DNA of 5,140 bases from Bryobacterales bacterium (lineage in GTDB: Bacteria; Acidobacteriota; Terriglobia; Bryobacterales; Bryobacteraceae). The stretch covers positions 1 to 5,140 of the forward strand of contig PLGA01000629.1 of the NCBI GenBank assembly GCA_003139735.1. The letters run 5' to 3'. Both the position numbers and the translations under genes were made by a program. Shown piece by piece: positions 1-4,379 of the stretch (its first letter is position 1; each line of letters opens with the position of its first letter). The notes under the pieces are model-generated. The model was given only the letters and a program-made list of their open reading frames with translations. It had not been told where the DNA came from and searched no databases.

Positions 1-1479
1 CGAGCGGCCCACCGACACCTGGCGGCCCGCCACGGTGGCGCGCACGCCGTGGCCGGCCGTAGAGGAAAAGCCTGCCGCTTCCGTGGCCGGCAGTCCGCGC
101 TCGACCGCGGCTTCCACAATAGCCCGGCCCAGGGGATGCTCGGAGTAGCCTTCGGCAGCGGCGGCCAAGCCTAGCAGTTGGCTTTCCGTGAAACCGGCGG
201 CGGGGAGGATGCGCGTCACGCGCGGTTTGCCTTCGGTGATGGCGCCAGTCTTATCGAACAGGATGATGTCGATCTTGTACGCCATCTCCAGGGCTTCTCC
301 ACCCTTGATGAGGATGCCGCGCTGGGCGCCGCGCCCCGTTCCCACCATGATCGCGGTGGGCGTCGCCAAACCCAAGGCGCACGGACAGGCGATGATGAGG
401 ACCGCCACGGCGTTCACCATGGCCGTGGCGAAGGGCGCGAAGAACAGCCAGACGACAAAGGTGACGACGGCCGCCAGCAGCACCGCGCCGGTGAAGTAGC
501 CGCTCACGACGTCGGCCAGCCGCGCCACCGGGGCGCGCGAGCCTTGCGCCTGGCGGACCAATTCGATCATCTGCTGCAATACCGCGCCGCGGCCCACCTT
601 GGCGGCTTGCAGGCGGAACCCGCCGGAACAGTTCATGGTCCCCGCGTACACGGCGTCGCCTGCGCGTTTGTCCACGGGCAGGCTCTCGCCGGTGAGCATG
701 GATTCATCGACAGCCGATTCGCCCGCCAGGACCGTCCCATCCACGGGGACGCGCTCGCCCGGCCGCACCACCAGCACGTCGCCCACGCGGACGTCCTCCA
801 TGGGTGTTTCCGTTTCGGCGCCGTCGCGGAGTACGTGCGCGGTGGGCGGCTGCAGCTTCATGAGGCCCCGAATGGCGAGCGAAGCTTTGCCGCGCGCGCG
901 GCCCTCGAGGGCGCGGCCCAGAAGGACCAGCGCGATAATCGCCGCCGCAGCCTCATAGTACGCGTCGTGCGCGCCGCGGACCGTCTGGTAGAGCGAATAC
1001 AGGAACGCGGCGCCAGTGCCCAGCGCGATCAGCGAGTTCATGTTGGCCGAGCGATGGCGGAGGGCGGTCCAGGCGGCGGCGTAAATCGGAGCGCCGGAGT
1101 AGAACATCACGGGCAGCGTCAACGCTAGTTGGATCCACGTAGAATAGGGGACGGCGAGCGCGCCGTGGGACATGCCGAGGACCAGTACGGGCACGGCCAG
1201 GATGGCTGCGACCAACAGGCGGCGGTCCGGCGATTCCTCTTGCGGCGGGGAGTCCGCTTTGGGCACGCCGTACCCAAGGCCTTCGATCGCGGCGACGAAG
1301 TCGGTTAACCCGGCCTGCGCGGGATTGTATTCCACGGTGGCGGTGTTGGTGGCCAGGTTGACGCGGGCGCGTTCCACGCCGGGCGTGCCGGCGAGGGCTC
1401 CCTCGATAGACCGCGCACACGCGGCGCACGTCATTCCCGAGACGGGAAGATCCATGCGCGCGGATGGCGCGGCGCTCAT
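1..1479 (-). CDS. copA: P1B-type Cu+ translocating ATPase, N-terminal 493 residues (3' end beyond the window)
   Basis: Inner-membrane ATP-driven pump that would export Cu+ from the cytoplasm. Translating the minus strand from ATG at 1479 gives an open frame to the window edge. An HMA metal-binding domain lies at about 12–72 with GMTCAAC at 15–21. Predicted helices follow at about 88–105, 116–133, 148–165 and 174–190. The actuator domain carries TGES at 263–266. Further helices are at about 329–349 and 356–376, the latter holding the CPC metal-site motif at 365–367. The phosphorylation loop at 409–413 reads DKTGA with Asp409 as acceptor, and the nucleotide-domain SEHP is at 446–449. CPC plus the HMA domain and SEHPL point to the Cu+/Ag+ group, although the last helices that would confirm the metal are missing. 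Family members are usually about 740–830 residues, so roughly a third is off-window. The start overlaps the chaperone stop as ATGA (1476–1479), suggesting translational coupling. The fifth residue of DKTGT is Ala instead of Thr, which is odd for an otherwise intact pump. Confidence 0.95.
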   Translation of the reverse strand, partial: MSAAPSARMDLPVSGMTCAACARSIEGALAGTPGVERARVNLATNTATVEYNPAQAGLTDFVAAIEGLGYGVPKADSPPQEESPDRRLLVAAILAVPVLVLGMSHGALAVPYSTWIQLALTLPVMFYSGAPIYAAAWTALRHRSANMNSLIALGTGAAFLYSLYQTVRGAHDAYYEAAAAIIALVLLGRALEGRARGKASLAIRGLMKLQPPTAHVLRDGAETETPMEDVRVGDVLVVRPGERVPVDGTVLAGESAVDESMLTGESLPVDKRAGDAVYAGTMNCSGGFRLQAAKVGRGAVLQQMIELVRQAQGSRAPVARLADVVSGYFTGAVLLAAVVTFVVWLFFAPFATAMVNAVAVLIIACPCALGLATPTAIMVGTGRGAQRGILIKGGEALEMAYKIDIILFDKTGAITEGKPRVTRILPAAGFTESQLLGLAAAAEGYSEHPLGRAIVEAAVERGLPATEAAGFSSTAGHGVRATVAGRQVSVGRS

Positions 1480-1691
1480 GCGGCCACTTCGTAGCCCAGC
1501 TTGCGGACGGCGGCGGCCAGGGCTTCGGGCGTCACCTTACCGGCGTCATATTCCACGGTGGCGCTGGCGGCTTGCAGGTCAACCGTGGCTTTGGCAACGC
1601 CCGGAGTGGCGGAGAGAGTCCGTTCCACGCCGCGCGCGCAGTTGCCGCAGGTCATACCACGGATTGCCATGCTGAGAGTTTGGACAGGCAT
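1476..1691 (-). CDS. copZ: small HMA-domain copper chaperone (CopZ-like), 71 residues
   Basis: Cytoplasmic metallochaperone that would bind Cu+ through two cysteines and hand it to the ATPase encoded directly downstream. The whole protein is one HMA fold: GMTCGNC at 12–18 supplies Cys15 and Cys18, followed by the usual TPGV and ATVEY strands and a C-terminal LGYEV. I chose ATG at 1691 because it gives 71 residues, the normal length for this family. The same frame stays open upstream to 1829, but those 46 codons are Arg/Pro-rich, cross two hairpins and do not resemble a protein. A weak GAGG lies 12 bases upstream of the chosen start (1704–1707). By hand alignment about 27 of 59 positions match the HMA domain at the front of the adjacent ATPase. 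The stop overlaps the ATPase start by four bases, so the two form an operon. No regulator gene or clear metal-responsive operator is seen. Confidence 0.92.
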   Translation of the reverse strand: MPVQTLSMAIRGMTCGNCARGVERTLSATPGVAKATVDLQAASATVEYDAGKVTPEALAAAVRKLGYEVAA

Positions 1692-1780
1692 AGTTATATG
1701 ATGCCTCAACGGGCGCAGGGGACCGGCTGGGCGGCGCACGCGGAGGAGTACCCGTGGTCGAGCGCCAATCCGCGGTGGAA
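1692..1780 (-). promoter_or_regulatory. leader/promoter region of the copZ–copA operon, no clear promoter resolved
   Basis: This 89-base gap between the hairpin pair and the chaperone start should contain the operon promoter if the hairpins end upstream transcription. The only AT-rich stretch is CATATAACT immediately before the ATG. It is too close to the start codon to serve as a -10 for a leadered transcript. I see no convincing -35/-10 pair and no long dyad of the kind bound by MerR-family copper regulators. The assignment is positional only. Confidence 0.3.
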
Positions 1781-1824
1781 AGCCGAGACGACTCTCTCTC
1801 GGCTCAGCAAGCCTGGCGGCTTGC
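1781..1824 (-). terminator. two adjacent perfect hairpins after the exported-protein gene, probable terminator
   Basis: Reading leftwards from the TAA at 1833–1835, the first hairpin is GCAAGCC/GGCTTGC (1807–1813 and 1818–1824), a perfect 7-bp stem with a 4-base loop. Two bases later comes AGCCGAGA/TCTCGGCT (1781–1788 and 1797–1804), a perfect 8-bp stem with an 8-base loop. On the minus strand the second stem runs straight into TTTCC, so the T-tract is short and intrinsic termination may be weak. The position 8 bases after a stop codon and before a separate operon favours a terminator over any role in coding. Confidence 0.6.
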
Positions 1825-1832
1825 GCCACGCA

Positions 1833-2471
1833 TTAGCCTTCGTACTTGCCGGCGACGATGATGGCGATTTGCAGGTCGCCCACTTTCACGTTGAGCACCC
1901 AGTCGTGGTCGCCTTCTTTGGCGACGGAGGGGAACTTGGCGTCCATGGGTGTTTCGAGCGAGAGGACGGCCGGGTGCGGCGTGCCGGAAGCCTTCGTGCT
2001 CATTTGCACCAGGGCGTCGAAGTTCGGGGTGGCGTTGGGATCGGGGTCGCTCGCCAGCGGCGTCATCAAGGCAAAATCCCGTTGCGGCGCGACGCCCTGA
2101 TGGGCCCCATCCACCGGGTAATTGCTGTATCGCAGCGTGTAAACTCCCGGCGGAATCACCTGGCCGCGGCGGTCGGCACCCTGTGCCGGAAAGCGCAGGA
2201 TGCCAAGGAGCGTTCCCTGCGCGATTCCGAAGGAAATCGAACTATCGGCCGGCTTGGGTCCGGGCGGTATGGCATTCCGAAACCAGACCTCGCACCAGGC
2301 GCCGTTGGGACCCACCACGCGGAATCCGGAATGCTGAAAGATCACGGGCGCGTAAGCGGCGGGAAGAGATGGAGGCGGCGAATCGATGGGCTCCAGTTTG
2401 TAGTCCTGGGCATAAATGGAAAACGCCGCCAGGAGGGCGGCGCAGACAAGTAAAACCGGACGTTTCAACAT
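1833..2471 (-). CDS. exported protein of unknown family, 212 residues
   Basis: I do not recognise a family and assign no function. The N-terminus is a typical Sec signal peptide: MLKR, a hydrophobic core at about 5–19, then a likely signal-peptidase I site after Ala21 in SIYA-QDY. The mature part is about 190 residues, has no further membrane segment and is rich in Pro, Gly and alternating hydrophobics. That suggests a beta-sandwich type fold in the periplasm or outside the cell. Visible landmarks are WCEVWFR at 59–65, IPPGVYTLRYS at 107–116 and a beta-like end, VLNVKVGDLQIAIIV, at 192–206. Only one cysteine (Cys60) remains after the signal peptide, so no internal disulfide is possible. The frame extends upstream to 2549, but that would read into the tRNA-Gly gene, so I chose ATG at 2471, which also places the signal peptide at the terminus. 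The Shine-Dalgarno is poor (GTGGG about 5 bases upstream). The start lies 25 bases after the tRNA 3' end. Confidence 0.82.
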   Translation of the reverse strand: MLKRPVLLVCAALLAAFSIYAQDYKLEPIDSPPPSLPAAYAPVIFQHSGFRVVGPNGAWCEVWFRNAIPPGPKPADSSISFGIAQGTLLGILRFPAQGADRRGQVIPPGVYTLRYSNYPVDGAHQGVAPQRDFALMTPLASDPDPNATPNFDALVQMSTKASGTPHPAVLSLETPMDAKFPSVAKEGDHDWVLNVKVGDLQIAIIVAGKYEG

Positions 2472-2496
2472 AGCAACCCACAGACAGCATGAAACA

Positions 2497-2572
2497 TGGA
2501 GCGGGAGACGGGATTCGAACCCGCGACATCGACCTTGGCAAGGTCGCACTCTACCAACTGAGTTACTCCCGC
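2497..2572 (-). tRNA. tRNA-Gly, anticodon GCC, CCA encoded
   Basis: The minus strand folds into a complete 76-base cloverleaf. The acceptor stem is GCGGGAG pairing with CTCCCGC, followed by discriminator T and a genomically encoded CCA (2497–2499). The D stem is ACTC/GAGT, with a loop containing AGTTGGTAGA. The anticodon stem is CGACC/GGTCG around TTGCCAA, giving anticodon GCC (complement at 2537–2539), which reads GGC and GGU. The T arm has TTCGAAT in the loop and one G-U pair closing the stem. All invariant positions look intact, so it should be functional. A promoter with a perfect TTGACA lies just upstream, and no terminator is seen between it and the exported-protein gene. Confidence 0.98.
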
Positions 2573-2587
2573 CCAGTGGAAAGACTT

Positions 2588-2617
2588 ATTTTCCTTCAGA
2601 AACAAGACCGGTGTCAA
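2588..2617 (-). promoter_or_regulatory. sigma70-type promoter for tRNA-Gly
   Basis: On the minus strand a perfect TTGACA (2617–2612) is followed after 18 bases by GAAAAT (2593–2588), which matches 4 of 6 positions of TATAAT. Initiation would fall near 2581, about 9 bases before the mature tRNA 5' end at 2572, a normal short tRNA leader. As no terminator separates the tRNA from the next gene, this promoter may also serve the exported-protein gene. Confidence 0.6.
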
Positions 2618-2634
2618 ACGTTATGGTCACGTCT

Positions 2635-2664
2635 TTGAAAACAAAGCATTTATAATCTTATAAT
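2635..2664 (+). promoter_or_regulatory. candidate sigma70 promoter for dnaA
   Basis: TTGAAA (2635–2640), 18 bases, then a perfect TATAAT (2659–2664). Transcription would start near 2671, giving dnaA a leader of about 168 bases. That leader contains a 12-bp hairpin, a 6-bp hairpin and the DnaA-box cluster. The -35 overlaps a small CTTTG-AAAA-CAAAG dyad (2633–2646). A second TATAAT at 2651–2656 is too close to this -35. The AT-rich stretch could instead serve as an unwinding element; the two roles are compatible. Confidence 0.55.
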
Positions 2665-2667
2665 AAT
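2650..2667. repeat. tandem TTATAAT repeat in AT-rich segment (DUE-like)
   Basis: TTATAAT occurs at 2650–2656 and again at 2658–2664, separated by one base, then AAT. The surrounding 2638–2667 is strikingly AT-rich against a GC-rich background. Such a patch next to DnaA boxes could be a duplex-unwinding element. It also contains the -10 of the candidate dnaA promoter, which alone could explain the composition. Confidence 0.5.
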
Positions 2668-2693
2668 CGCGTTACGCTGTGCTAGACTACGTT

Positions 2694-2726
2694 CCGGTTG
2701 GCTGATTGGCGTGTTCAGCCAACCGG
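2694..2726. repeat. perfect 12-bp inverted repeat with 9-base spacer in the dnaA leader
   Basis: CCGGTTGGCTGA (2694–2705) is exactly complementary in reverse to TCAGCCAACCGG (2715–2726), around a TTGGCGTGT spacer. It lies downstream of the candidate dnaA promoter, so it would form a stable RNA stem-loop in the leader. No T-run follows, so it is not a standard intrinsic terminator. As DNA it could be a protein-binding dyad or a cruciform within the origin. Confidence 0.85.
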
Positions 2727-2741
2727 CGCGGCGTTGATGGA

Positions 2742-2765
2742 AGGCCGCTAGTAAATCTTCGGCCT
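2742..2765. repeat. second, smaller inverted repeat in the dnaA leader
   Basis: AGGCCG (2742–2747) pairs with CGGCCT (2760–2765) across a 12-base AT-richer loop. It lies 15 bases after the 12-bp dyad and 26 bases before the first DnaA box. A 6-bp GC-rich stem can occur by chance here, so its function is uncertain. Confidence 0.4.
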
Positions 2766-2791
2766 CTGGCGCCGCGGAGCCGCAGTCCGGT

Positions 2792-2834
2792 TGTGGAAAA
2801 CCCTGTGGAAATTATGCGCTTGGGGTGTGTATAA
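2792..2834 (-). promoter_or_regulatory. cluster of three DnaA-box-like sites at the dnaA start
   Basis: Read on the minus strand the three nonamers are TTTTCCACA (2792–2800), ATTTCCACA (2804–2812) and TTATACACA (2826–2834). The first and third fit the relaxed DnaA consensus TTWTNCACA fully and the second differs only at its first base. All share one orientation. Their starts are 12 and 22 bases apart, close to one and two helical turns. The last site ends 4 bases before the dnaA ATG and lies between the weak Shine-Dalgarno and the start codon. Bound DnaA could therefore act in initiation and in repressing its own gene. Confidence 0.65.
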
Positions 2835-2838
2835 GCTA

Positions 2839-4143
2839 ATGAACATTTGGGAAAGCATCCGTGACTATCTACAGCCCAGGATTAGCGCCGAGAGCTATGA
2901 CAATTGGCTCAAAGGTACGAACTTCATGTCCGCGGACGGCGGTACGCTGCTCGTGTCGGCGCCGGATCGGGAGACCAGGGTGTGGCTGGAAACGGAGCTG
3001 GCCGCCATGGTACGCAGCGGGATTCAAGACCTCGGTTTGCCCATTCGCAACGTGCGGTATGAGGTGCAGCCCGCACGCGGCCTGCAGAACCACACTTTGG
3101 CGAGTTTGGATGAACCGGATTCCTGGGTGAATGCTCTGAACCCCAAGTTCACCTTCGCATCCTTCGTGGTGGGCGCGTGCAATCAATTTGCGCATGCCGC
3201 CGCGCAGTCGGTGGCCACCAAGCCCTCCCACAGCTATAACCCTCTGTTCCTCTACGGAGGCGTGGGGATGGGGAAAACCCACCTGATGCATGCGATCGGG
3301 CGGGAGCTCATGAACAGGTTCGGCTCGCTGCGCGTGATCTATACGTCGAGCGAACGGTTCATGAACGAAATGATTGTCTGCATACGGACGGAGCGCATGC
3401 AGCAGTTCCACCAGCGGTACCGGGATGTGGACGTGCTCCTGGTCGACGACATTCAAATCATCGGGAACAAGGAGCGAACCCAGGAAGAGTTCTTCCATAC
3501 CTTCAACGAATTGCACGACCATCAAAAGCAAATCGTAATCTCGAGCGATGTGCCGCCCAAGGAGATCCCCGGTTTGGTGGAACGTCTTCGCTCGCGATTC
3601 GAGTGGGGATTGATCGCCGATATTCAAGCGCCCGATCTTGAAACCAAGATGGCCATTCTCGATAAGAAGGCGGAAGCGGAAGGCGTCAAACTTCCCGATG
3701 ACGTGCGCTCGTTCATGGCGTCCAAAACCAAATCCAATGTGCGTGAACTGGAGGGCGCTTTGATCAAGCTGGTCGCCTACTCGCAGCTCACGGGGACGCC
3801 TATCACGCTGCAAATGACGCAGCAGATCCTCAAACACCTGGTGCATGTGCCGGATCACAAGGTAACCATCGATTCCATTCAAAAGGCGGTTGCGGAGCGC
3901 TTTCAGATCAAGACGTCGCAGCTTAGGGAAAAGAGCAATACTCCAAAAGTCGTGTACCCGCGGCAAGTCGCCATGTACCTGGTGAAAGAGCTAACCAGCG
4001 CCTCGCTTCCCGAGATCGGACGGGTATTTGGGGGAAAGCATCACACCACCGTCATTCATTCCATAAACAAGATTGAGAAGAAGCGTCTTATCGACCCCGA
4101 ATTGAACAGAATGCTCCATAGCCTAATGGACTCATTACAATGA
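2839..4143 (+). CDS. dnaA: chromosomal replication initiator protein DnaA, 434 residues
   Basis: AAA+ ATPase that binds DnaA boxes, melts the origin and recruits the replicative helicase. Domain I covers about 1–77, followed by a very short linker. The AAA+ core has Walker A GGVGMGKT at 140–147 (Lys146), Walker B VLLVDD at 199–204, the sensor I segment SSDVPPKE at 235–242, the arginine-finger region RLRSRF at 249–254 and sensor II NVRELEGA at 300–307 (Arg302). Domain IV is a helix-turn-helix DNA-binding unit whose signature reads GGKHHTTVIHS at 398–408. ATG at 2839 gives a normal N-terminus (MNIWESIRDYL) and length. The frame also opens at TTG 2791, but that adds 16 unlikely residues and runs through the DnaA boxes. 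GGGGTG at 2822–2827 is a weak ribosome site 11 bases from the ATG. Walker A has Met where Leu is usual, Walker B continues DDIQII where DDIQFL is usual, and the signature has His401 where Asp is usual. Identity is certain. Confidence 0.99.
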   Translation: MNIWESIRDYLQPRISAESYDNWLKGTNFMSADGGTLLVSAPDRETRVWLETELAAMVRSGIQDLGLPIRNVRYEVQPARGLQNHTLASLDEPDSWVNALNPKFTFASFVVGACNQFAHAAAQSVATKPSHSYNPLFLYGGVGMGKTHLMHAIGRELMNRFGSLRVIYTSSERFMNEMIVCIRTERMQQFHQRYRDVDVLLVDDIQIIGNKERTQEEFFHTFNELHDHQKQIVISSDVPPKEIPGLVERLRSRFEWGLIADIQAPDLETKMAILDKKAEAEGVKLPDDVRSFMASKTKSNVRELEGALIKLVAYSQLTGTPITLQMTQQILKHLVHVPDHKVTIDSIQKAVAERFQIKTSQLREKSNTPKVVYPRQVAMYLVKELTSASLPEIGRVFGGKHHTTVIHSINKIEKKRLIDPELNRMLHSLMDSLQ

Positions 4144-4156
4144 AGTTAGGTTGGTC

Positions 4157-4198
4157 TTGCACAGGGGCTTCCCGGGCGTCTTCAGGAAAACTGTGCAA
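4157..4198. repeat. 8-bp inverted repeat TTGCACAG/CTGTGCAA, with a third copy at 4304–4311
   Basis: TTGCACAG at 4157–4164 is perfectly inverted at 4191–4198 (26-base spacer) and occurs again in direct orientation at 4304–4311. Extended to nonamers, the first two read TCTTGCACA and ATTTGCACA, each one base from the DnaA consensus TTWTNCACA. The third, GGTTGCACA, differs at two. The pair begins 13 bases after the dnaA stop and a TTTTT run occurs at 4216–4220, so an imperfect dnaA terminator is a weaker alternative. Confidence 0.6.
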
Positions 4199-4247
4199 AT
4201 GGTTCCAAAGGTCGGTTTTTGCGCTTCTCTCCACTCCCGCTTCCTCA

Positions 4248-4266
4248 ACTTTCTGTCGCGGAAAGT
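4248..4266. repeat. small dyad upstream of the dnaN -10
   Basis: ACTTTC (4248–4253) pairs with GAAAGT (4261–4266) around a 7-base TGTCGCG loop. It covers the place where a -35 for the following TATAAT would be expected, so it could be an operator. A 6-bp dyad of this size is not rare by chance. Confidence 0.3.
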
Positions 4267-4278
4267 AGCTGAATTTAG

Positions 4279-4284
4279 TATAAT
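4279..4284 (+). promoter_or_regulatory. TATAAT -10 element, likely dnaN promoter
   Basis: A perfect TATAAT lies in an AT-rich stretch (4271–4290), about 95 bases before the dnaN start. No good -35 is found at 16–18 bases upstream, so activity may depend on an activator or be modest. If used, transcription begins near 4291 and the leader is about 89 bases, including the third TTGCACAG copy. Confidence 0.45.
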
Positions 4285-4363
4285 TTAGAGAGGATTCAAC
4301 AGGTTGCACAGACCCGATGAATTCGGTTCTTCTATAGTGATCTATTTACAGTCCAAAGATAGT

Positions 4364-4375
4364 AGGAGTTGAGGG
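4364..4375 (+). promoter_or_regulatory. ribosome binding site of dnaN
   Basis: Two purine-rich Shine-Dalgarno-like elements are stacked before the ATG: AGGAG (4364–4368, 11 bases away) and GAGGG (4371–4375, 4 bases away). Neither is at the ideal distance, but together they support the start at 4380. Confidence 0.7.
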
Positions 4376-4379
4376 CTCT

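Larger units (their letters stand above)
2640..2838. other. candidate chromosomal replication origin (oriC) upstream of dnaA
   Basis: This non-coding stretch lies at the point where leftward and rightward genes diverge, directly upstream of dnaA. It combines an AT-rich segment with a tandem TTATAAT repeat (2650–2664), a long perfect inverted repeat (2694–2726) and three DnaA-box-like nonamers (2792–2834). Origins beside dnaA with AT-rich DNA and DnaA boxes are common in bacteria. Only a few boxes are present, and related motifs also occur after dnaA, so the functional origin may be there or may include both sides. The call is an inference from context and motifs. Confidence 0.5.
4144..4379. 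other. dnaA–dnaN intergenic spacer, possible second origin segment
   Basis: This 236-base non-coding spacer contains three TTGCACAG motifs, a 6-bp dyad, an AT-rich stretch with TATAAT, and the dnaN ribosome site. In several bacteria, for example Bacillus subtilis, DnaA boxes and the unwinding site lie in this interval. That gives context for suspecting origin function, but the boxes here are imperfect. Confidence 0.45.

Noticed and set aside
178..1128. Long plus-strand open frame of 316 codons
   Set aside because: It is antisense to the copper ATPase, rich in His/Arg/Gly with no family resemblance; a GC-rich shadow.
1692..1829. Longer copZ reading frame beginning at 1829
   Set aside because: The 46 extra residues are Arg/Pro-rich, cross two perfect hairpins and precede an otherwise standard-length HMA protein.
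1464..2453. Plus-strand open frame of 329 codons
   Set aside because: It is antisense to copZ and the exported-protein gene and crosses the hairpin pair; no recognisable domain.
2472..2549. Longer exported-protein frame beginning at 2549
   Set aside because: It would begin inside the tRNA-Gly gene and bury the signal peptide.
2814..2834. Six-codon leader peptide (MRLGCV) just before dnaA
   Set aside because: No ribosome site is visible, it overlaps the DnaA boxes, and so short a frame is expected by chance.
2791..2838. Upstream TTG start for dnaA adding 16 residues
   Set aside because: The extra residues (MWKTLWKLCAWGVYKL) do not resemble DnaA N-termini, and the stretch is occupied by the DnaA boxes; ATG 2839 gives the normal start.
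2869..3966. Minus-strand open frame of 365 codons inside dnaA
   Set aside because: It is fully antisense to an unquestionable dnaA, with low-complexity composition.
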